Positions 1 to 11,071 of a stretch of 64,000 nt of DNA are shown in pieces. The DNA comes from Auricularia sp. M13 (lineage: Eukaryota > Basidiomycota > Agaricomycetes > Auriculariales > Auriculariaceae), in the NCBI GenBank assembly GCA_037042915.1, contig CM073194.1, positions 2,852,001 to 2,916,000 of the forward strand, written 5' to 3'. The translations under genes and the position numbers were made by a program. The notes under the pieces are model-generated. The model worked only from the letters and a program-made list of their open reading frames with translations. It was not told the DNA's origin and did no database searches. The stretch's first letter is position 1; every line of letters starts with the position of its first letter.

Positions 1-396
1 GTCTACGCTGCTATATGTAGTAATGACTACTGTAACTTATGCTATGGGCAGATGCGTGCTGCCCAGTGGCGCATTGCCACAATCAAGAGATACCCTCGAC
101 AAAGATTACGTCCGGAGGTTTGCGTGTTCACAAGGCGACTTGCAGATCTGATTGCGTGGCAAAAGGTCCAGGCCACAGACGTCACTCATCACTGAGCGTG
201 GAGCCCTCAGTCGACTAAGTACCAGCGAAACGTGTGGCCGCCTCAGCAAATAATCTCCCGAGTTTACGAACCAGAAGGGAGACCAGCGGCACTAAGCAGC
301 GCCTGTAAGCAGTAGTGCTGGACACTAGAGCGTTGCCAGAGAGCCCAGCTTTAGCTCTCATAAGCGGGTAGTTGGGAGTTCTTGTGGATTCACGGA

Positions 397-690
397 TTAA
401 TCACTGCGGCCGACGTAGCAAAGAATCGTACCGAGTCCAGTCACTGGGTCCCTCCCTTGCAACGCGGAGAATCCTTCCGTGCCACATCTACGTAAATAAT
501 GATCATGAGACTAGGAGGACAGCTGGCACGCGCACCCAGGGTTAGATCCGCCTACGATGCCGTTGAACATTTGTGAGTTGGCGTACGACCAGGGGCTGAG
601 AAACCCGAGGACAGGTTGTCCGGCAGCGAGAAGCTCGTCACTCGGAAGGGCTATGATGCTGCCAAACATGGGTGCCGACCATAGCCACAA
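397..690 (-). pseudogene. Sedolisin (tripeptidyl-peptidase S53) C-terminal fragment
   Basis: Read on the minus strand, 690-536 encodes the end of the sedolisin catalytic domain (APMFGSIIALPSDELLAAG, then LGFLSPWSYAN, then GSNPG). A 48-nt intron at 535-488 (GTGCGC to ACGTAG) joins in phase to CGTEGFSALQGRDPVTGLGT, the family's calcium-site ending. Sedolisins are secreted acid serine peptidases that release tripeptides. The motif before APMFG, which normally carries the catalytic Ser (GTS), is replaced by unrelated sequence. No N-terminal or prodomain sequence was found between 690 and 1150. The last residues after LGT do not match the usual TPDF ending, so a small indel is likely. This is a remnant, not a working gene. 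Confidence 0.75.
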
Positions 691-1220
691 AAGAGCCGGT
701 TGGAGGGAGAGTTCTGCGTCGGACAGCACGACCTTTTATCGTTTTACAAGTCGAAACAGACCCGGGGAGCGAGCAGAGCGCCGGCCTACAGTTCAATAAT
801 GAGAAGCTCACGATCTAGGTTGACCCTGGCAGGACAAGCTTGGGAGGCAAGTTCTCAGCGGTCGGAACCAACCAACGCAGGCGTGTGAGAGTGAGGCATC
901 CAGGAAGGTGTTGCAGCCAAGCCCAGCATGTTTCCGTCCTTATCAGAAAGACACGATGTTAAGGGAAAACGAGCACAAGCTACGATGTGGATTTGAGGAC
1001 CGTCATGGCCAGGAGCAGAGTGTCGGAGTTTTCACCGGCGGGCACAGCAATTCATTCAGAATCAACCCTCGTTGTTTCGCTGAAGCAGATTCAATGAATC
1101 TAAGTAAGAAAAAGGTGGCAGGTACTTCAACCGTGCCATCTTCCTAATTATGATACTGAGGGTCAATCACTGGCTACAGCTTTCCTCTCGAAAATACAAA
1201 ACAAACACACGCGCACGTGC

Positions 1221-3452
1221 TCACCCGCTCCTCGCAACACTCCACACCAACGCACCCAACATACCCAGCGCGGCAAAACTCCCCACACCACGCCCACCGC
1301 CCGGTGCATGCCTCTTCGCCTGCTCCTCGCCAGCCGTCTCTGCCCTCCCCTCCCGCTCTGCACCCTCCGTCCCCTCCTGCTTCCCCTCCGCCTCGTGCAG
1401 CCGCTCAACCCTGTCGCGCCATGCAGCCATCTCCGCCTCACTGGGCATGCTCACGCTCGTCCCGCCGTCGCCCATGCCGAGCGCGGCGTCGACAACCTCT
1501 GCCTGCGCGACGCCGCCGAAGAAGTCCGTGAGCCGCGTCTGCGCGAGCGGCCGCGGGAAGAGGTCCGATCGGACGCCCGCGTTGGACTTGATCTGCTTGA
1601 AGTTGTATTTGGAAAACTGCGAACAGGTTGGGTGAGCGAGGATGCAAGGATTGTGCAGGATGGAGGAAGAGGCGGAGGAGGGGTGTGGGAGGGAGACAAG
1701 GACGGGTAGAGCGTCGATGCGTGTCGTCATCGCGTCCTGCCCGGCTGCCAGCAAATAATGAAGTAGACGATCTATACTCGGCGGTATGCAGGACAGCGTC
1801 GGACCAGCGCACACAGTCTGCGTCTGCAGAGTGCGCTGTGAGCACGAAGGAACGGCACGCCCGCTGACAATAGGCAACTGGACCGGCGCGAGTTCCAGAG
1901 CGCTGCGCACGTAGACTTCAACGACGTGCGCCCGGACGTGCTATTCCGACGCGGTCTTGGAGCGTCAGGTCGCCGGCGCCCATTCCAGAACGGGGCGGTG
2001 TATACCATCGCCCAGGCCGGCGACCAGGGCACACTCCGCCGTCAATGTAGCAACCCGTGACGCAGCCCGTGACAGACCGCAAAGGCGCGAGGGAGACGTT
2101 GCTATGCCAGAGAGGCGAAGAGCCGTGTGGACGCTGGGGTAGGAGTACAAGGGGAGGAGCGCGACGTACCAGATCTTGCATGGTCATCGCGCTCGTCTTG
2201 TTAATGCCCTCGAGCAAAGACAGCACGAAGTGCGTATACGAATCGATGACGAAAACGCCGATATCCACGTCGCGCTCGTGCTGCAAAGGGACCAGCGTCA
2301 GCGCAGGGTCAGGGACGGCGAGCTGAGGCGCACCGAGTACGAATTCTCGCCAACTTGACTGCTGGCAGTTGCGAGGATGTTGGGGCTGTAGAACTTGGAG
2401 TAGAGCGAGCTGGCCTGGCACGAGTCGACCATGAAGAAGAGTTCGTTGTACCTTTGGAGAGTTATTTCAGCTTTAGCCAGGATCGTCGCTAGCCAGCGGG
2501 TAGCACGGCACTGGCGCAACACGCAACAGAGCTCGCAAGAGACTCTGCGACGAAGTCACAGCTTCACCGGCAGCGCTATCGCGCTCCGGCCACGAGCACC
2601 AGCGTTAAACAGCAGTCTAGCGCGCTAGGCATCGACGGCGGGAGGGTCTTTCCGCGTTGCCGCGAAGGGTGTGGTGCCGTGCGCTGGGAGCGCATTGCAC
2701 GTCGCCCATTATATCCTAGCTCGCACGCACCGTTTCTTCTGCCACATCGTCTCTACGGCGTCCGCAAGGTCCCAGCTGGATATCTCCTCGTTATCCTGGA
2801 ATTTAAGGAAGCCGTCGCCGCCGTGGCCGGTCATGTAGATGAACACGTTGCTCCTGTCCGCCTCGTCAATCCCACAATGCCAACAACTTAGCATAGCCAT
2901 ACCGGTCGTCGGTGAGCAAGCGTTTGCTGCGCGGAGTGCCGGGCGGTACACGGCCTGTGAGCAGGCGGATAAAGGCCTCGACGGTGACCTCGTAACCGCG
3001 ATAATCGACCTCGATGTTGTCACCGTAGAGGTCTAGCCTAATGTCCCAGTGAGTCCTACAGTGGTAGCAGCGGGTTGAGTACGTACCTCCGGCCCGCATT
3101 CGCGTATACTGCGCCCGGGTACGGGTTGCGCGCGTTGCAGGCGGCGTCGTCGGAGAGCATCAGAATAATGTTGCTGTCCGGAATGCCGAGCCGTTTCACA
3201 GTACGGTACATGCCCAGCGCGTTCGCCATGTGCTAAGACGTATGAGTTTATTGATTTCGAATTCAATAGCGAGCAGCATACGCGATAGTTGAACCAATAT
3301 CTCGATGAGCAGACCAGGACTGCCCAATTATTCGTGTGGTTGGAAGCATGCGGCGCGAAGAAATCTTCGGCAGCCCTGTGCGCGTCCTGCGCAGCCGTTG
3401 TTAACGAGGCGAGTGCGAGAGAAAGAGCGAGCAGCGCGACGGGTAATCGCAT
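1221..3452 (-). CDS. GPI8: GPI-anchor transamidase catalytic subunit GPI8/PIG-K
   Basis: This is a C13-family cysteine peptidase that cleaves the C-terminal GPI signal of precursors and transfers the GPI anchor in the ER. Seven exons (3452-3282, 3232-3087, 3037-2903, 2853-2731, 2451-2334, 2280-2170, 1616-1221) join in phase to 399 aa, close to yeast Gpi8. Visible parts are a signal peptide ([20 protein letters not shown]), [34 protein letters not shown], the catalytic His in [13 protein letters not shown], the catalytic Cys in [31 protein letters not shown], and the VRSDLF/TDFFG tail followed by a C-terminal membrane segment ([16 protein letters not shown]). The ATG at 3450-3452 was chosen because it opens directly into the signal peptide. 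Two introns, 279 and 553 nt, are long for this genome; the others are about 50 nt. Confidence 0.93.
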
Positions 3453-4238
3453 TATGACGGTCAGGAGCAAGCGTGTCGGTCGGAGTTTCCGCGGCAACAC
3501 AAGAACAATATGTACATTTCCTCGCTTCATAATTCTCAGAAACCGGTTGGTATAAGCCACTGCAGAGATAGCGTAGATGTCGAATTACAGGCAAAGATTT
3601 TGCTATTCGGAAAGCCACCGAGATGTATTGGCTTAAGCAACTCAGGCTCTGAAAGACACACTGGCTGCCTACGCTAAGTCCTCCATAGGTCAAAAGTCAC
3701 TGTATATCCGTCTTCGCCCTCACTATAATATGCAGGCCATGATTCACACCGTCGGATGCACTGGAGAGCGCGAAGAGGCCGAGGGGGGATGGGCGAAGGA
3801 ACTTTACAGGGAACTCAAGCTGGCATTATGCAGCAATATCGAGGAGACGGTGCAGCAGAGTGAGATTCAGTTCATACCTGTCCCAGACACCGCGGTCAGG
3901 AAGTAAGATGCCTGATGTTGCAGACCGACAGACCATGTTGGAACAGCGGGCCGCATCCGACCTGCGCGCTGATGGTCACCAGTGTGAGAGAGGAAACGAC
4001 GACGGACTGGGAAATTGACGGGCTTTGAACTGCATACGACAGCCCGGAGTATCAGATAGGGCATAATATTAGGTCAAACATATCTGTGCGTGAAAATAGC
4101 CACCGGCCAGTGAAACCGAGTGGTACAGAAGATGTCTCTGCCCCCGTGACGCGAGAGTGCTGCGAAGTACCCAGTCTAGTCTAGTATTGTAGTCCTGCCG
4201 AGGCTACGACAAAGATCATAGCCATCCCACCGGCTTAA
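3453..4238. other. Intergenic, no gene recognised
   Basis: The GPI8 upstream region and flank of the F-box copy. Only short frames without recognisable domains were seen on either strand. Confidence 0.5.
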
Positions 4239-5314
4239 TCAGTACCCCGGGAAAGTGATGCGCCCGATATTGAGAAGCTCAGTTAGCCGTTCCACTGTCT
4301 CCAACTCGTCTAACGTCCATCCACGCAGCGCGAGGTCCGTCAGACATGTAAATGGTTTGACAGCAGCGACAATATCGTCGACATCAAGCCGGGCGTTGTC
4401 GGCGGTGTCCAGAAGCGGGGAAATGAGATTGAGTTCCAGCGCATAGACAGAGGGAAATTCGGCTTGGACCCATGATGTACGCAAAAAGCCCGAGGTCGTC
4501 ACTGCCGCCAATTCAACCGGGGAAGAAAATTGCAGGGTAAGTGAACCGATTCCGGTGCGCGAAAGTTGCTCTAATTCGACTATGGGGAAAAGTGCGGCGG
4601 GGTCGGAGAACGATGTAATCAGGCTACTGGAATACGTTGTCGCCCAGCATTCTCGGTCCATGTATATGGTGGGATAGAGGGCGATGGCGCAAGGCAGGTA
4701 CGCAAACAACGCAACATCCGAGCCACGAGGAAACCACCGTTGGAAGTCATTCAGCAGCTGCTCCGGCGGCGGTCCGCCGCCATATATCCCGATGACGCGC
4801 AAGGTCTTCCTGTGTCTGCGCACGGCGTCATCGAGGATGGAGGAACCCAGCCAATCAGACGGCACGTGGAGCACGCGAAGCCTGAACGTGCTGCGCGCAA
4901 CCTGCTCGATGATGCGGCCGAAAAACGGAACCCAATCTGGTGTCGCGATCGCCCTGATGCGCAGGTCCGATAGACGGTGTAGTTGCGTGAGAGCCGCACA
5001 GAGACCGCGCGTCTGCGAGCGGCTGTGCGCGGTGGACGCGAAGTTGAGGTCTACGTAGTCCACCAGCAAAAATCGGACAAGGGCCGCTTTGCGCGCCACG
5101 GTGCTCAGCGTGCGCGTGCAGGCTATCATTCTGCCGTCGTCCGACACCTTGCCGTAGACGCAAAGAGCAACAGCGCCGTAGAGTACGGGCTCGCAAATGG
5201 CTGTCCAGGCTGAAGCCGTTTGGCAAAGCGCGGCCAGGGTTGGATTATCGCAACACAGGGCCACAAGTCGCCATATTTCGGGAGGACATTTCTGACAAGC
5301 AATTAAATCAGCAT
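4239..5314 (-). pseudogene. F-box-type protein copy that lost its start codon
   Basis: An open frame of about 350 codons, closely related to the intact gene at 12889-14022. It keeps the F-box-like start (CPPEIWRLVALCCDNPTLAAL), ASAWTAICEPVLYGAVAL and the downstream body. The ancestral ATG survives at 5312-5314 (ATGCTGATT, identical to the intact copy). It is followed at once by an in-frame TAA and is out of frame with the F-box because the interval is 5 nt longer. No other in-frame ATG precedes the F-box; the first internal one is in GRMIACTR. The frame also lacks about nine central codons and ends early (RITFPGY). The promoter side is duplicated too: the segment with GTGAAAATAAACTCCGC is found at both loci. 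Rescue by an unseen 5' exon is possible but not visible. Confidence 0.75.
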
Positions 5315-5699
5315 CGCGTATTCACGTCGTTCATGCGCGCTTACTTTAACCATTTTTACTACACGGCGGGAGAGCGAAGGCAACCGTGGCAGCGGAGTTT
5401 ATTTTCACGGCGCCATCTTCTGCTCCTCCTACTGCCTCGGTTTATGACTGCAACTCGGATTTTTTTGGCGCATGTCTCTCTCAAATACGACACTGTATGC
5501 AGTTATCAGCTGTTTCGCTCAAATATCCACTTGGAGAACTCTTCGAAGCTTCCTTGCTGATAGTTGCTCTTTCTGGTCTGCACGCTCGATAATTACCCCG
5601 TTGTAAGTCCACTGATCAATATTATTTCAAGTGAACATTATTGTCTTGATTATTGACCTTTACATCTACCGTGGAGAAGAACCGGGACGGCATCGGCGT

Positions 5700-5945
5700 G
5701 CAACATGCCCGCCAGAGACAACGGAATACGCGACGTAGACGGCTTCAGAGGTGATACATAGCCGCGCAGGCGTGTCCAGACGCGCAGGGAAAGCCCGCGG
5801 CACGCGCGCAATTCCGAGGACTGGCCCTTGACGAGCAGTGCACAGTCTTCGGGTTCAGCAATAACGTCTCATGATCAGGCTGAATCCACGACGCGCCTGC
5901 ACGCAGACAAGTTTATCATGATGCGCATCCCGCGTCCCGTCCCTT
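5700..5945 (+). pseudogene. Fragment of an F-box gene of the 11.1-kb type
   Basis: On the plus strand DEQCTVFGFSNNV and, after a deletion of roughly 20 codons and a stop, LHADKFIMMRIPRPVP match DERCAVFGFSNNV and LHADQFIRIPRPIP of the intact gene at 11072-12271. The part before (SEDWP) also aligns weakly. No start, F-box or end is left. Confidence 0.7.
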
Positions 5946-6883
5946 GTCGTTACTGATTCTTCGCGGTGCTCTGCTCAGGGTGCTCCCTTGTCCAACTGCA
6001 GTCATCGTCCTCCGTGACTGACACTCACTATTTTGCCACAACATTCGTATTATGACCCGCGTCTTGCAGTCGACCCACCGGAAATTTGCACGGCGTTCTA
6101 CTCGGATATAGCTGAGAAACATTTGGATATTGGCCTGGGCGTCACCTCCCTTCGCGTCATGTCATACAAAGCCGCACGCGGTCGTCGAGCCACCGGAGCG
6201 CCACGCCCTGTGACGTCTGCGCAATGAATCGGCCAGAACGTGCGTGCAAGAATGAGATAGCGTATGATGATGAGCCGGGATGTGGTGCAAAAATTTCGGG
6301 TCGGAAATTGGCCCATCAGGCCTTGCAGCGGGCGGGGCGACGTCATCGCGTGCGTCGACGGCGGACTCGGAGGTTCTTCCGACATCGTCTACGCGCGAGA
6401 GCTCGCAATTCTCGGTGTACAGGATGCAAGGCACGACAGTGAGCCACTTTGCATTGCATGCAAGCAGACAGGAACAGGCGACGCGATTCTCCATCCCATC
6501 CAACTTGAAGTCGCAGTGTGGGAACGAACCGTGCAGCGTTGACGTCATGCAGATCGGAGCGTGCACGTGGCTGTGTTGCTGCATCCTGCCCTCCTCGTCC
6601 TCGTCCTCGCTGCTGCCTGGCATGACCGACGACACCCTGCCCGAGCACTGGGATCATCGGCGGCGGCGGGGGCCCGAGCACAATTAGTGCGGAAGCTCGC
6701 GTCGGCGGCGGGAGCAGAAGAAGAAAATAGGTTGGGCGGATGGTTGGACGGATTGACAGGAGGCACCCGTGGGACCGCTACTAGCAAGTTCGCGTATAAA
6801 AAGGTTGGCCTTCTTGTTTCTTCCTCCGCTCCCCCCGCCTGCCTTCTGTCTTTGCCCAGCTCGTAATACTCAAGCCTCTTACG
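5946..6883. other. Intergenic region upstream of the secreted-protein gene
   Basis: No gene was recognised. The last 100 bases hold a TATA box (TATAAAAAGG, about 6795-6804) and a CT-rich leader before the ATG at 6884. Confidence 0.5.
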
Positions 6884-7691
6884 ATGTTCAACGCAGTCGC
6901 ACGCAGCCTGACCCTCCTCGCCGCGCTCTCCGCCGTGTCGGCCTCGGTGCTCGTCGAGCGGCACACGCCGAGCAGCTGCAGCGGCGCCGCGGCGGACAGC
7001 ACGCGCAAGTGCACGGTCAAGAGCGGCGAGTGCTGCCCGGCGGACTGGGCGTGCGTCGTGCCCGCCGACGGCACAGAGGTCTGCCTCCAGAACGCCAAGT
7101 CGTCCGTCTGCCCGCCGGGCTACGCCGTCAAGTCCAACGTCTGTGTTCTCGGTGCGTCTCCTTTCTTCTCCGTCTTTCTATATTTAACTGACCTTTCAAT
7201 TTGGTGCAGCGGCGACGGGAAGCGCCGGAAGCGCCAGCACGGCGACGAGCGGCGGGTCGGCGGTGACGTCGGTCGTGACCGTCACCTCGACCTCGCTCTC
7301 GACCTCCTTCTCCACGAGCGGCTCCGCGACGGTGCCGGTGACGATCCCCGTGCCGATCACGACGACCGAGACGACGGTGCTCCAGCCGACGTCGACCGTC
7401 GTCCCCTCCGTCTCCGTCTCGACGTCCTTCTCCACCAGCGGCTCCGCGACCATCGGCGTGCCCGTCAACGTCACCCTCTCCTCCACCGCGACCGGCACCG
7501 CGACCCTCAGCGTCTCGACGAGCCTCTCCGTCAGCGGGAGCGCGACGATCCCCGTCAACGTCACCGTCAGCAACAGCGCGGGCACGCCCGTCCCCACCGC
7601 GCCCGGCAACGGCGCCGCCCCGCTCTCCGCCTCCGCCGGGGGCTTTGCCGCCCTCGCCGGCGCAGCCCTCGCCGCGCTCTTCCTGGCGTAA
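6884..7691 (+). CDS. Secreted Cys-rich / Ser-Thr-rich protein with GPI-anchor signal
   Basis: Two exons (6884-7151 and 7210-7691; 58-nt intron GTGCGT to GTGCAG, phase 1) encode 249 aa. It opens with a signal peptide (MFNAVARSLTLLAALSAVSA). Next is a small Cys domain of about 65 residues with eight cysteines including one CC pair (GECCPADWACVVPADGTEV). The rest is a Ser/Thr/Val-rich stalk with three imperfect repeats of the form STSxSxSGSATxxV, ending in a small-residue spacer and a hydrophobic tail (GGFAALAGAALAALFLA) typical of GPI-anchored cell-wall proteins. The single CC pair does not fit the hydrophobin pattern. It would be a substrate of the transamidase encoded at 1.2-3.5 kb, like any GPI protein of the cell. 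Family not recognised. Confidence 0.85.
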
Positions 7692-8389
7692 AAGGCCGCT
7701 TCAGCCCGATGGACTATTTTGTTGTTTGATGGGCGCGACGAAAAACCGCTCCCGCAGATCTTCTTAGCGTAACGTATGGACACTTCACACACCCACACAC
7801 AGTTTTCTCTCATCCCTCCGTTCCCACTTACTCTTACTCTTTACCGTCCTTTCCCCCCCATCGCTGTCTGTGCTCTGTCGTCTCGCGTCCCGTAACCGTA
7901 GATTGATCGATCCATTGAACACTTGTCCCTCACCCAGTTCTGTATGTCTTGCTATACTTAGTCCATGTTGCCGTAATGAACCGTACGAACTTGACCCTGC
8001 TTGCGGCGGCTTTCATTTGAGAAGTTGGCCTTTCGCCGAGAACACGTTTTCCCATCATTAGGGGTAGCGTTGTTCTTCTGCCTTGGGAACACGTTTCACG
8101 GGCGCGGTTCGTTTCCTCGTTGTGCCCGGTCCTCGTTACCCTGCGTCTACTCTAGGTGTGCGGGTGCAGTTCCCTGCTAATTCCTGACCTCCCTGTTGGA
8201 CGTCGGCTGCTGTTGTGCGCCCGGGTTCTGACGCGCTAACGTAAGGGGCGGGCAGGGGCGCGCTCCCACGCACGTGTTGTTGGAATCTGGACTCTGGAGT
8301 TGAGAGGTGGTGCTGTTAGTTCATTAAGGCCTCGGACATGCGCCGGACTGACGCTTTGACGTCGATGCAGCTTGCGGGATCGCGATTGC
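7692..8389. other. 3' flank, no gene recognised
   Basis: CT-rich 3' flank of the secreted-protein gene, then unassigned sequence. No coding signal was seen. Confidence 0.4.
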
Positions 8390-8730
8390 CATGCCTGGCA
8401 GGGATGGAACGATGGCAGATGCATTGGGAGTGCGATGGATGGCTGGCATTCGGGATGCGTTGGGAGTGCGGTGGATGGTCGGGATGCACTGGGTGCGATG
8501 GATGCCTTACATAGGATGAATGGATGGGTCGATGCACGATGAAGGGATGAATGGGCGGGACCGTGACGATGAACGATGAGAGAATGAAGGACAGGACGAT
8601 CGATGGACGACACTGAGAGGAGGAATGAAGGAACGGACAGGACGATGGACGATGGACGATGAAAGGATGAAGGAACGGACAGGAAGGTGAATGATGGGAC
8701 GGACGCGGACGAGGATCCTCCGTCGTGCCT
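8390..8730 (+). repeat. Degenerate GATGGA-type minisatellite
   Basis: Purine-rich array built on GATGGA/GATGAA units. It contains longer internal repeats such as GAATGAAGGAACGGACAGGA, seen twice around 8610-8690. It is open in several frames on the opposite strand, giving low-complexity His/Pro/Ser frames that are not genes. Confidence 0.7.
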
Positions 8731-9194
8731 CAGGGAATCGCGCCGGTGCCACGGCATATTGAAGTCGGGGATCAGGTGTTTCCGGAGAGGGTTGTTGAGC
8801 TTGTGGGACGTCTGACCTCAGGCTGATCGCTGTTAAGTATGAGAAAGGAGACGGGAGAGGAGGTGGCGTGCAACTTTTGCAAAAAAATCTCGGCCTGCCA
8901 GTGGTCCTGCCGGAAATGCAGCAGACGCTTGATCTCACACTGCCAGTGTAGTGTGACTCTCAGGATGAATTGTTACAGGTATCGCCGGCCATTGTGCTCT
9001 TAACGTTGTCCGGCGAGCGGCGAGCGGGGGGTCACGTGCAGTCGGATTACCAGTGCGGTCTGCGAATGCGCGTCGCGGGTCTTGGCGCGCAGGGGAGAGC
9101 GTGTCCTCGTCGGCAATTCTGTGCGGGGGGTGGCACGTCTCACTGATTCAGACAATTTTGCGCGGGGGAGCAACAAGTGAGGAATCGGACTGTG

Positions 9195-9240
9195 CAGCTC
9201 GTCTGCCATCGGCACTTCAGCTCGTCTGCCATCGGCACTT
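9195..9240 (+). repeat. Perfect 23-bp tandem duplication
   Basis: Two exact adjacent copies of a 23-bp unit (9195-9217 and 9218-9240) beginning CAGCTCGTCTGCCATCG. The surrounding 8.7-9.8 kb has no recognisable gene. Confidence 0.9.
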
Positions 9241-9790
9241 GATGGTTTATTTGTTGCTCAGCCTGAGGTGCCGTGAGTGGTGGTTTGAGCCGGCTTTCAG
9301 ATAGCAGAGGGTACACTCCAAGCATACAGGAAATCGAACTATGTATTGTGCTCTTCCAGTCGTACTGTAACGCGGTGGGATGCAGCTTCATCCACTGAGC
9401 TCGTCTCCCGTTATGCTTCTGCTTAGTGGCTGTCCAATAATATTCATGAATCCGAGTAAGCCTGGGTGTATGCTGCTTTCAGTTTTGGTTTATAAAAAAA
9501 AACTAAGAGAGAGCCATGCAGCCGGAAGAATAGCGGACTCGGAGATGAACCTCATCCTTGCTCCGCGCTCACCGGCAGCTCGACTTTCGCTCGATGGCAG
9601 TAAACATCTCGGTATTCCCCAGCGTAGCCATGGTGCGCCTGTGCGCCCGCGTGCTGCTCAGGTCGATTGGCACGCTTTGATTTGCTATTATTTCGCCTTT
9701 ATTACAGTTAAAGTCCAATCCGATACGCAATACGCAACCATACTCCTGCTACACGGTACACCGTGCAATCTGGCGCCAGCCCGCTTCGTT

Positions 9791-10746
9791 TCACCGCCGG
9801 GCTTGGACGCGCCTGGAGGCCTGTGACTCCCCGGGCTCGTCATCGCCATCGCCATCGCGTCTGCGCTTCTTCCCCTGCAGGACCTTGCACACTGCATCGC
9901 CGTCAACGGAGCTCTATGCTATGACCGACTGGACTCACTCTCGTCAAAACGCGCCTCCAGGGCCCTGCGCGCGGCACGCTCCGCGTCGAGCTCCTTGCGG
10001 CCCGCCTCGAGCTCCTCGCGCAGCTCCTTGCGGCCCGCCTCGAACTCCTCACGCAGCCTCCTACAGTCCGCGCGCACCCCCGCGAGCTCCTCACGAAGCT
10101 GACCCCGCGCTTCCTCGGCCTGCTGCATCCGCTCTGCCAGCTCGTCGAGCGTCCTCCGAGTGTGCCCGTCGCCAGCCTCGGTGGGGCACCGAAGATATGG
10201 CGGCAAATGTCTGGACGATAGACTACTGCTGTCGAAATTGCGAGGGGGCTGGGCACCCCAGACCATCTGGTCCTCCGCGTCGACCCGGGCATCGAAATCG
10301 TCGTCGGGCGCGGGCTCCTCCTGGCCGAAGCCTAGCGGTCCCCTGCGCATTCAAGTTCGCTGTGAGACGGTCTACTGCTGTGCTATTGCGCTACGCGATA
10401 CGTACTGTGTTTCGTCGTCGCCGCGGCCGCTCTGCTGCGAGTCCGGAACCAGGACTCTGATATCGTCTTTACTAGGAGCGCTCGCGGATTTCGGCAGCGG
10501 CGCGGCCTCGTCGTCGGATCTGTATTCCTCCATGGCCTGCGTCAAGCCGGTCTTGACTTCTGCAAATGAATCCTGTTTGCTGAGCTTCGCGGCGGCGGCG
10601 GCTGGCTTCGCGGTCGAGGCGAGATTAGATTCATTGGCGGCGTTGTCACGGCCCTTGGACATTTCGAGTCGGTCAAGCTCCTGCATCGCCTGTGTTTGTC
10701 CAGTTACGAGGTCTTCATATGTGTCCTTCCTGGTGAGCGGCGCCAT
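9791..10746 (-). CDS. Small coiled-coil protein with basic C-terminal exon
   Basis: Three exons (10746-10406, 10342-9939, 9891-9791) join in phase to 281 aa; the introns are 63 and 47 nt. The N-terminus holds two copies of a short motif (DTYEDLVTGQTQAMQE and DSFAEVKTGLTQAMEE). The middle is acidic, residues of about 165-250 form a strong coiled coil (REELAGVRADCRRLREEFE and following heptads), and the last exon is short and basic (VLQGKKRRRDGDGDDE ... ASRRVQARR). A coiled coil, then a GTGAG intron, then a KRRR tail is also the layout of the genes at 25224 and 26764. A nuclear role is inferred from the basic cluster. No known family recognised. Ending unspliced at DESESSRS (9919) is the alternative. 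Confidence 0.72.
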
Positions 10747-11071
10747 TGCGGTAGAACGTGATGGCTCGGTCGCGGTGGTTCTCGGTCATGCACCACCGGC
10801 AGCAGCAGCGTTCGCGATAGCTGGCAGAGATCCCTTCTCCGTTCCCTTGCCAGAGAATAGCCTCTATGAGAAGGGAGAGGAGAGGGATGGAGAACGGCAG
10901 CGTGGTTGTTTTTTGGACTCCGGCGGGCCTTGAGCGCGTCGGAGGTTTCACTTCGACTTGGACCGCCCTGGGACCGTACGTCGGAAGGCTTCGCCTGTGT
11001 CGTCCCAGGCCGCCATCTCATTGCATTACACCAGCTGGACAAAGACAGGGATAACGACAACAGTGCACCCA

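Noticed and set aside
7036-7110. Hydrophobin identity for the secreted Cys protein
   Set aside because: Only one CC pair and wrong spacing; hydrophobins need two CC pairs in a C-CC-C-C-CC-C order.
8236-8938. Long minus-strand His/Ser/Pro-rich frames
   Set aside because: They are the translation of the GATGGA minisatellite and open in several frames at once; no start context, splice pattern or domain.
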